Assembly (NCBI RefSeq): GCF_004771005.1 | Contig: NZ_RQHV01000034.1 | Span: 1-10,916, forward strand | Direction: 5' to 3' | DNA from: Leptospira ilyithenensis | GTDB taxonomy: Bacteria > Spirochaetota > Leptospiria > Leptospirales > Leptospiraceae | Length of the DNA stretch: 10,916 nucleotides | Shown here: piece by piece, positions 1 to 6,017 of the stretch | Numbering within the stretch: the stretch's first letter is position 1 | How the letters are laid out: each line of letters begins with the position of its first letter | Notes under the pieces: generated by a model | Database searches by the model: none | What the model was told of the DNA's origin: nothing | Seen by the model: the letters and a program-made list of their open reading frames with translations, nothing else | Program-made: the position numbers and the translations under genes

Positions 1-19
1 TAAGGCTAGTTCGTTATAC
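1..19 (+). repeat. 3' end of the preceding attC site (partial)
   Basis: These bases match the right end of the complete repeats downstream: the end of the L' box (TAAGGC), the six-base spacer TAGTTC and the R' box GTTATAC at 13-19. The rest lies outside the window. The inferred crossover between G13 and T14 is the left boundary of cassette C1, so the array continues to the left. Confidence 0.75.
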
Positions 20-1304
20 GAAAGTCGAAAAATTAAAATCATGAAACTTATAAAGAAATATTGGAAAAAAACAATCCTAATACTATTATCAACTGCCGGT
101 TATTTCATAATCAGCATTGAAACAGAAATATTCAAAGATCTATCTTTTCTGGTTCAATGCCTACTTTTTTTAACATTCTTTTCTATAAATTTGATAGGAA
201 CCGTCGGAATAGATGAATTTGAATATGGAAAGCTATTTCAAAAGCTAAAAACAGAAAAGGAAACACTGGGCACTCTATTAAGAATCTCTGAAAAAGAAAT
301 TTCTGATCTTCATCGAGTTATTACTAAATTCTTCAATTATAGCATAATATATAGAAAGGATATTATAGAAAAATTAGAACTAAAGGAGGAATTTTTATGC
401 ATCATGAAATCAAGTGAAGGGTTTGGGAAAGTCTGGAATAATTTAGAAGATAAAAAAATGCTTCCATTTACTAAAATTCTCGATGGTCTACCTGGATCAG
501 TAAGACCTTTTGAAAAAGATGGATTATTTTTGATTCCAATAGAAAATTTAAAGGGATTTAATCATAAAGACATAAGGCTATTCATAAACAAAAAAATAAT
601 CCCAAAAGTAAAAACAGAAAGAATACAATTTCTTAAAACTCTTACAAAAGACCAAAAAAAATTAGTAGATAAATTCTCTTACAAATACATAGCATTTATA
701 CTTCGTAAAAATTCGTTAGATTATGATACTGAAAATAGAAAGTTTTCAGACAAGTTTGTTCAATTTATAGTCAGCAATCAAGGAGAAAGAACTCTCGCTC
801 AAATAACGAACGAATTAGCAGAATTCGTTGAAGGAAAAGAAGTACTTAACTTAATAGATTGGGAAGCATTTATTGATGACCTTAATGACGATCAAAAGAA
901 ACTTTTGAGTAACTACGGCGATTCTATAAGATCAAAATTCAAGCAAGGAAAAATAAGAAATATAGTAGATATTTCAAATGGTGATATTCTTAAAATTTCT
1001 TCAATCATACAAAGTGTTTTAAAAAATGATACGACAGAAAGAAAAAGCAAAAATCTTGCAGATAAAATAGTAAAAGGGGCTAACGAAACGATAAGAATTT
1101 TAAGATCGGCGGGAGCAAAGTTGTAACTTTCGACCTTCGTATAACTGCGCCTTACCGCTACGCTGCGGGATTCGCTTTCGCTCACCCTTGCTCGGGCTGA
1201 AGCCACATTGTCCTCCGTCACGTTTCTTGCTTAAGCAAGAAATCGTGCCGACGCTAACGTCCCTTTGGGACTCAGCTGCGGACAACGTCGGTAAGGCTAG
1301 TTCG
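14..1304 (+). mobile_element. Integron-type gene cassette C1
   Basis: The cassette runs between two G^TT crossover cores and carries one gene plus its attC. Its ends are complementary: 13-30 (GTTATACGAAAGTCGAAA) matches the reverse complement of 1128-1145 over 18 bases with one difference, A versus G at position 11. The arms do not match those of neighbouring cassettes beyond the shared R box. In the circular form they would lie on either side of the attC stem. Mobility is inferred; no integrase gene is in the window. Confidence 0.7.
41..1126 (+). CDS. Membrane-anchored protein of unknown function (C1)
   Basis: I do not recognise this 361-residue protein. It begins with a lysine-rich stretch (KLIKKYWKK) and two hydrophobic segments at about residues 11-26 and 35-56, joined by a short acidic loop. 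That suggests a hairpin anchor with both ends in the cytoplasm. The rest is soluble, charged and largely helical by composition, with a possible coiled coil near residues 60-95. No nuclease, protease, nucleotide-binding or helix-turn-helix motif stands out. It is the only gene of its cassette. The ATG lies 22 bases after the upstream R' box, with no clear Shine-Dalgarno sequence and no convincing promoter, so expression may depend on read-through. The stop codon lies just before the 3' cassette arm. Its company suggests a defence role, but nothing in the protein proves it. Confidence 0.8.
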   Translation: MKLIKKYWKKTILILLSTAGYFIISIETEIFKDLSFLVQCLLFLTFFSINLIGTVGIDEFEYGKLFQKLKTEKETLGTLLRISEKEISDLHRVITKFFNYSIIYRKDIIEKLELKEEFLCIMKSSEGFGKVWNNLEDKKMLPFTKILDGLPGSVRPFEKDGLFLIPIENLKGFNHKDIRLFINKKIIPKVKTERIQFLKTLTKDQKKLVDKFSYKYIAFILRKNSLDYDTENRKFSDKFVQFIVSNQGERTLAQITNELAEFVEGKEVLNLIDWEAFIDDLNDDQKKLLSNYGDSIRSKFKQGKIRNIVDISNGDILKISSIIQSVLKNDTTERKSKNLADKIVKGANETIRILRSAGAKL

Positions 1305-1310
1305 TTATAC
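1139..1310 (+). repeat. attC site of cassette C1
   Basis: This is a 172-bp attC-like site. R'' GTATAAC is at 1139-1145, a 3-nt spacer follows, and L'' GCCTTACCG is at 1149-1157. L' CGGTAAGGC is at 1289-1297, then a 6-nt spacer and R' GTTATAC at 1304-1310. An inner stem pairs 1205-1213 with 1280-1288. Between its arms are a hairpin at 1219-1247, whose core 1223-1242 is a 20-base near-perfect palindrome, and a second at 1259-1271 (GTCCC-TTT-GGGAC). A small GGCT-GA-AGCC hairpin lies left of the inner stem. The unequal spacers are typical of attC sites. The repeat is far more GC-rich than the flanking genes. Confidence 0.8.
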
Positions 1311-2467
1311 GCCATTTCCTTTAAACTTTTTACTTGGAATTAATTATATGATTAACAAACTTTATTTTCTAATAATTACTATATGCTTGATACAATCTCC
1401 GTTGTTCTCTCAGATAAAGTTAACTGACTCCGAATCAAAAAACATAGATTCTAAATTCCAATCAATTGAAAAGAGATTAGAACAAATAGAAAAATCAGAT
1501 TTAAAAAGCTTAAACCAGAGACTCGAATTCTCAAAGGAAATTATAAGCGGACATGATACTATGTTTTCCGGTATCAATACTATTTTCGCTTTGGTGTCTG
1601 CAATTTTAGCAACGTTGGGTATAATTCTACCATTCCTTACTTACTTTTTAGGTATTAAACCAGCTCAGGACAGTATTAAGAATTTAAGAAAAGAAATGTC
1701 GGATTTCTTAAAAAATACACAAAAAGAACAAGTGGAAAAAGCTCTTCAGAACCTTAATAGTACTAATTTACAATTGAAAAACGATGCAAATTTATTCTTA
1801 TCAATTAATCAACATTATGAATTCCAAGATAAAGACTATTTTGATATTTATTCTCTTTTAGAAAGTGATTTAGAAGATTCTTATAAAGGGACACTTAAGT
1901 TAATCTTTTCGAATAAAATATCCAACTATGCGACAAAATATTTCGATTCTCTAATAATTACGCATGAAGCAGATCCAAATATTTTCTACATTATAAGATA
2001 CTATTCACTCTGTGGAATAGAAAATAAATTCTCCAAAATAGTCGAATATATAAAAAATTCACAATATATTTCAAATCGTGCTCTTAATCTATCTTCCATG
2101 ATAATTAGTACATCCCATACTGATTTTCTTAAAATATTTGATAGCGATGAAATAATATCAGCTTTTACTAAAGAGGAAGGTATTCTCTTTTTAAAGCATA
2201 TTCAAGGAACATTGGAACACTATAAACTAGTTGATTTATTTAAAAACACAAAGTTTTTTAAGTCATTTTCAAATTAAATATTTCAATTAACCAAGGAAAC
2301 GGCGTATAACTACGCCTTATCGCTACACTTCGGGATTCACTTCGTTCACCCTCGCTCGGGCTACGCCACATTCCTCTTCTGTCACTCGCTTGCATACGCA
2401 ATCTACGTGCCAGTCCCTAACGTCTCTTCGAGACTCAGGGTCGAGGAACGTCGATAAGGCTAGTTCG
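1305..2467 (+). mobile_element. Integron-type gene cassette C2
   Basis: The cassette is bounded by G^TT cores at 1304 and 2467 and carries one gene and its attC. The terminal arms are 1304-1321 (GTTATACGCCATTTCCTT) and 2293-2310. They are complementary over 18 bases with one difference, again A versus G at position 11. Confidence 0.7.
1348..2277 (+). CDS. Exported or membrane-anchored coiled-coil protein, unknown function (C2)
   Basis: This 309-residue protein is not one I recognise. Residues 1-21 look like a signal peptide or N-terminal anchor: a positive start, a hydrophobic core and a polar end near SPLFSQ. Residues 30-65 form a probable coiled coil (SKFQSIEKRLEQIEKSDLKS). A long hydrophobic segment at about 77-103 is a confident membrane helix. 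A second charged helical stretch at 106-145 leads into a soluble C-terminal half with no recognisable catalytic motif. A periplasmic sensor, one membrane helix and a cytoplasmic C-terminal domain is one plausible topology. Start choice: the ATG at 1348 follows a weak GGA at 1336-1338, and there is no closer in-frame alternative. The gene is alone in its cassette, and the stop lies 15 bases before the 3' arm. Confidence 0.8.
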   Translation: MINKLYFLIITICLIQSPLFSQIKLTDSESKNIDSKFQSIEKRLEQIEKSDLKSLNQRLEFSKEIISGHDTMFSGINTIFALVSAILATLGIILPFLTYFLGIKPAQDSIKNLRKEMSDFLKNTQKEQVEKALQNLNSTNLQLKNDANLFLSINQHYEFQDKDYFDIYSLLESDLEDSYKGTLKLIFSNKISNYATKYFDSLIITHEADPNIFYIIRYYSLCGIENKFSKIVEYIKNSQYISNRALNLSSMIISTSHTDFLKIFDSDEIISAFTKEEGILFLKHIQGTLEHYKLVDLFKNTKFFKSFSN

Positions 2468-2473
2468 TTAGTT
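2304..2473 (+). repeat. attC site of cassette C2
   Basis: This 170-bp site has R'' GTATAAC at 2304-2310 and L'' GCCTTATCG at 2314-2322. L' CGATAAGGC is at 2452-2460 and the R' position at 2467-2473. The L boxes differ from those of C1 on both sides in a compensatory way. The inner stem is 2368-2376 with 2443-2451 (ATTCCTC with GAGGAA), and a hairpin lies at 2422-2434 (GTCTC-TTC-GAGAC). Only the G of the R' box belongs to C2. The remaining bases TTAGTT are the start of cassette C3 and match C3's own R'' box rather than that of C2, which places the junction at the GTT core. Confidence 0.8.
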
Positions 2474-2651
2474 GCCATGTTGGACAAAGAATTCTAGTTC
2501 AAATTACTAATGCTTGAAATAGGATTAAGCGAATTCCTCGACATCCGTGTCTCGGAATGCCCAAAAAAAATTAAGAGAGCTAAAGAACAGCGGTACGCGT
2601 TTTTTTGCTTTGCTTTTTATACTTTTTTAACTAAATAATCTAGGATACCTA
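2474..2651 (+). other. Non-coding 5' leader of cassette C3
   Basis: The 178 bases between the C2 attC and the restriction gene contain no credible gene. They hold the 5' cassette arm, the inner repeat 2503-2515, an imperfect hairpin with TCCG loop near 2533-2558, and a T-rich stretch at 2600-2630. A TATACT at 2618-2623 could be a -10 box, but no convincing -35 lies 16-18 bases upstream. Together with the preceding attC this makes 374 bases without a gene. Confidence 0.55.
2533..2558 (+). repeat. Imperfect hairpin with TCCG loop, 5' copy
   Basis: ATTCCTCGACA and TGTCTCGGAAT flank the loop TCCG with two mismatched positions in the stem. The core CTCGACATCCGTGTC is nearly the same as that of the perfect hairpin at the other end of cassette C3 (5774-5803). 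TCCG belongs to the stable UNCG tetraloop class if transcribed. Confidence 0.6.
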
Positions 2652-5600
2652 ATGCCAATAAATACTTACTTAGACAATATCAATAAACTTTATAAATCAG
2701 GAAACGCCAGGGAACATTCCTATCGAGGCGACTTACAAGTCTTAATTGCTAAACTTGTGCCTGAGGTTCTTGTAACAAATGAACCAGCTCGAATTGAATG
2801 TGGTGCACCAGACTATATTATCACAAAGCGAGATATTCCTGTCGGCTATATAGAGGCCAAAGACATTGGAGTGGATTTAGATAGTAAATCTCTTAGTGAA
2901 CAGTTTGATAGGTACAAAGCTTCTTTACAAAATTTAATTTTCACAGACTACCTTAACTTTCATCTTTACATTGATGGAGAGTTTAAAATAAAAATTGCAA
3001 TCGCAGAAATAAAGAATGGAAAAATTATTTCACTTCCAAACAATTTTTCCGCATTCACAGACCTGATAAAAAACTTCTGTTTATTCGAAGGACAAACAAT
3101 AAAATCCTCATCAACTTTAGCCGCCATGATGGCAAAGAAAGCGAGAATGTTAGAAAACATAATTGAAGCTGCATTACTTTCTGATATAAAAAAAGAACAA
3201 TCTAGTTCTTTGAGAGACCAAATGGATGCGTTTCAGAAGGTACTGATTCATGACATCAAACCGAAAGAATTTTCAGACATTTATTCCCAGACAATTGCCT
3301 ACGGAATGTTTGCCGCAAGATTTCATGATAAGACTTTAGAAACATTTTCTCGTCAAGAAGCGGCAGAATTAATTCCCAAGTCCAACCCATTTCTTAGAAG
3401 TTTATTTAGTTATATTGCAGGCCCGGATATAGATGACCGTATTAAGTGGATAGTCGAGTCGTTAGCAGAAGTATTTCGCTCTGCTGATGTTGCATCTCTC
3501 CTTAAGGCTTTTGGAAAGGCAACACAAACGCAAGACCCTATCATTCATTTTTATGAAACATTTCTTTCTGAATATGACCCCGCACTTCGTAAGGCTAGGG
3601 GAGTTTGGTATACTCCAAACCCTGTGGTCAATTTCATCGTTCGTGCGATAGACGATATATTGAAATCTGAATTTGGAATCAAAGAAGGAATTGCTGACAA
3701 TTCGATGATTGACATTGATGTGAAACAGCCAGGAGAAAAAAAATCTACAAAGAAAAAAGTCCATCGCGTTCAATTTCTAGACCCTGCCACCGGAACTGGA
3801 ACATTTATTGCTGAGCTCATCCGTCAAGTCTACCAAAAGTTTCAGGGACTAAAAGGCATTTGGAGTAATTATGTAGAGAACCATCTTATACCGCGTCTGC
3901 ACGGATTTGAAATTTTAATGGCATCCTACGCAATGGCACATTTGAAAATCGACATGCTCTTGCAAGAAACAGGCTTTAAACCAACAAAAAGCCAACGGCT
4001 CAAAATCTATCTGACGAACTCTCTCGAAGAATATCACGAAGACGACGGTACACTTTTTGCGCTAGCAAGGTGGCTTAGTGAGGAAGCACGACAAGCAAAT
4101 GATGTTAAGCGAGATACACCAGTCATGGTTGTAATGGGTAATCCGCCTTATGCGGTTAGTAGTATCAATAAAAGCGACTGGATTCAAAACTTGATTGCAG
4201 ACTACAAAAAAGATTTAAACGAGAAGAAAATAAATTTAGATGATGATTATATTAAATTCATTCGATTCGGTCATCATTTCATCGACAAAACTGGCGAAGG
4301 TATTCTAGCTTATATTTCCAACAATAGTTTCATTGACGGAATAACACATCGGAAAATGCGAAAACATTTGCTTGAGAGCTTTGATAAAATTTACATTTTA
4401 GATTTACACGGGAATTCAAATAGAAAAGAAATTAGCCCTGACGGCAGTGTTGATGAAAACGTTTTTGATATAATGCAAGGTGTATCGATTAATCTATTTA
4501 TCAAAACAGTGAAGAAAAAGAAAAATGAACTAGGGAAAGTTTTTCACTATGATCTGTTTGGGAAAAGAGAAGATAAATATGCGTTTTTAAGAAAAAATTC
4601 TATCTCGAATATGGCCTATAAGGAACTACAATATTCTGATCCCAATTATTTTTTTGTTACTAAAAATTTCAAAAGCGAAAAAAACTATTCTTCCTTTTTC
4701 GGTATTGATGAGCTATTTATCGACTTTAATAGTGGCTTACAAACTGGTAGAGATGAAATTGTTATTGACGATGACGATAATATTTTATTCCAAAGAATTA
4801 AGGAAATCGTAAATGCCAAGGATATCGATGGCATAAAGAATAAATATGGATTAGAAAATACCTCTGGATGGTCGTTGAAAAATTTTCAAAAAACAAAAAT
4901 ATCAGAATCACATATCAAATTAATACAGTATAAACCTTTCGACAATAAGTTTATCTATTACGAAACAAACGCCCTCAAAAGAGACAGAAAAAGTGAAGCT
5001 AAACATCTTCTTAGTGGTGAAAATATTTCTCTTGTATGCATGCGACAATACTCATACAATGTTCCTTCTTTTTGCTACGTCTTCTGTTCTCAAAATTTAG
5101 TGACTGACAGATTTTTCATAAGTAACAAGGGAACACCTTACTTCTTCCCTCTTTATCTCTATCCAGATTCAGCTAATCCAGAATTGGACACAGCCGCAAT
5201 TAGAAAACCAAATATAAATTCTGATATTGTAAAAAAGATTGCGGTTAAATTAAAATTAAGTTATGCAAATGAACAAGATGCAAAAAAAAATTCATTCGCT
5301 CCGATTGATATTCTAGATTTTATCTACGCCGTCTTACATTCACCGAGATACAGGGAAACTTACAAGGAATTTCTGAAAATAGATTTTCCGCGAGTGCCTT
5401 ATCCAGAAGATAAAAAAACTTTTTGGAAATTAGTAAAATTAGGTGGAGAGATGCGCCAGATTCATTTACTAGAATCAGGTGTGGTTAATTCATTCAAAAC
5501 CTCGTATCCCATATCTGGAGATAATATCGTTTCAAAACTAAAATTTGAAAATGGGAATGTTTATATTAACGAAACGCAATACTTTTCTAAAGTTCCAGAA

Positions 5601-5771
5601 GGTGCATGGAACTTTTTTATCGGCGGCTATCAGCCAGCTCAAAAATGGTTGAAAAATAGAAAAGATAGAATGCTTGGTTACGAAGATATTTTACATTATC
5701 AAAAAATCATAGTAGCCTTGGTGGAAACAGATCGACTGATGAAAGAGATTGATAAAATTTATACTTTCTAG
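2652..5771 (+). CDS. Single-chain restriction-modification enzyme (type IIG/ISP-like)
   Basis: This 1039-residue enzyme is predicted to methylate adenine in its target and cut unmodified DNA. The N-terminus has a PD-(D/E)XK-type nuclease signature: P53-D54, thirteen residues, then E68-A-K70. A helical linker leads to GVWYTP at 317-322, typical of the start of an N6-adenine methyltransferase. The AdoMet motif I DPATGTGTF is at 377-385, and catalytic motif IV NPPY is at 497-500. The C-terminal third is the target-recognition region. It ends in GGYQPAQKWLKNRK (991-1004), a hallmark of the type ISP C-terminal domain. Classical type ISP enzymes such as LlaGI are about 1.5 times longer and carry a helicase between nuclease and methylase. 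I see no helicase motifs here, so the layout is closer to type IIG. AGGA at 2642-2645 supports the ATG start. It is alone in its cassette and needs no partner for modification. Confidence 0.9.
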   Translation: MPINTYLDNINKLYKSGNAREHSYRGDLQVLIAKLVPEVLVTNEPARIECGAPDYIITKRDIPVGYIEAKDIGVDLDSKSLSEQFDRYKASLQNLIFTDYLNFHLYIDGEFKIKIAIAEIKNGKIISLPNNFSAFTDLIKNFCLFEGQTIKSSSTLAAMMAKKARMLENIIEAALLSDIKKEQSSSLRDQMDAFQKVLIHDIKPKEFSDIYSQTIAYGMFAARFHDKTLETFSRQEAAELIPKSNPFLRSLFSYIAGPDIDDRIKWIVESLAEVFRSADVASLLKAFGKATQTQDPIIHFYETFLSEYDPALRKARGVWYTPNPVVNFIVRAIDDILKSEFGIKEGIADNSMIDIDVKQPGEKKSTKKKVHRVQFLDPATGTGTFIAELIRQVYQKFQGLKGIWSNYVENHLIPRLHGFEILMASYAMAHLKIDMLLQETGFKPTKSQRLKIYLTNSLEEYHEDDGTLFALARWLSEEARQANDVKRDTPVMVVMGNPPYAVSSINKSDWIQNLIADYKKDLNEKKINLDDDYIKFIRFGHHFIDKTGEGILAYISNNSFIDGITHRKMRKHLLESFDKIYILDLHGNSNRKEISPDGSVDENVFDIMQGVSINLFIKTVKKKKNELGKVFHYDLFGKREDKYAFLRKNSISNMAYKELQYSDPNYFFVTKNFKSEKNYSSFFGIDELFIDFNSGLQTGRDEIVIDDDDNILFQRIKEIVNAKDIDGIKNKYGLENTSGWSLKNFQKTKISESHIKLIQYKPFDNKFIYYETNALKRDRKSEAKHLLSGENISLVCMRQYSYNVPSFCYVFCSQNLVTDRFFISNKGTPYFFPLYLYPDSANPELDTAAIRKPNINSDIVKKIAVKLKLSYANEQDAKKNSFAPIDILDFIYAVLHSPRYRETYKEFLKIDFPRVPYPEDKKTFWKLVKLGGEMRQIHLLESGVVNSFKTSYPISGDNIVSKLKFENGNVYINETQYFSKVPEGAWNFFIGGYQPAQKWLKNRKDRMLGYEDILHYQKIIVALVETDRLMKEIDKIYTF

Positions 5772-5773
5772 AC

Positions 5774-5803
5774 ACATTTCTCGACATCCGTGTCGAGAAA
5801 TGT
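5774..5803 (+). terminator. Perfect hairpin after the restriction gene
   Basis: ACATTTCTCGACA and its exact complement TGTCGAGAAATGT form a 13-bp stem around TCCG, beginning two bases after the stop codon. Only a short T run follows (AATTTTC), so it may be a weak intrinsic terminator or an mRNA-stabilising stem. It also belongs to the nested inverted repeat at the ends of C3. Confidence 0.6.
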
Positions 5804-5854
5804 AATTTTCAAAAAAGCATTAGTAATGATTAATTCAAGAAAGTCCAAAACGGC

Positions 5855-6017
5855 AACTAACTACGCATTAACGCTCCGCTCGGGACTCACACTCGCTCGG
5901 GCTAAAGCCACATTCCTCTCCGTCACGCTTTCTTGCCTACGCAAAAAGCGCGCCGGCGCTAACGCCTCCTCCGGAGGCTCAGCTACGAGGAACGTCGTTA
6001 ATGCTAGTCCGTTATAC
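5855..6017 (+). repeat. attC site of cassette C3
   Basis: At 163 bp this is the shortest and most divergent complete site. R'' is AACTAAC (5855-5861), complementary to the GTTAGTT at the start of C3 rather than to GTTATAC. L'' GCATTAACG (5865-5873) and L' CGTTAATGC (5996-6004) differ from the other sites but still pair perfectly. The inner stem is 5910-5918 with 5987-5995, and hairpin GCCTCC-TCC-GGAGGC is at 5964-5978. The R' position 6011-6017 reads GTTATAC, supplied after its first G by cassette C4. Confidence 0.8.

Larger units (their letters stand above)
2468..6011 (+). mobile_element. Integron-type gene cassette C3, unusually long
   Basis: This 3,544-bp cassette is long for a class of element that usually carries well under 1.5 kb. 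Terminal arms 2467-2485 (GTTAGTTGCCATGTTGGAC) and 5843-5861 are complementary over 19 bases with two differences, one being A versus G at position 11. Further in, 2503-2515 (ATTACTAATGCTT) is the exact reverse complement of 5815-5827, at nearly equal distance from each end. Related hairpins at about 2533-2558 and 5774-5803 complete an imperfect inverted repeat of about 90 bp. Confidence 0.7.

Noticed and set aside
13..1145. Terminal inverted repeats of an insertion sequence or MITE
   Set aside because: The arms differ from unit to unit, no transposase or target-site duplication is visible, and the arms end at the attC core. Cassette ends explain them better.
913..1315. Minus-strand frames of 102 and 71 codons over the end of the C1 gene and its attC
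   Set aside because: They are antisense shadows of the C1 gene and repeat, with compositional bias and no ribosome-binding site.
2478..2498. Six-codon open frame (MLDKEF) at the start of C3
   Set aside because: It is too short to support and has no ribosome-binding site; it overlaps the cassette arm.
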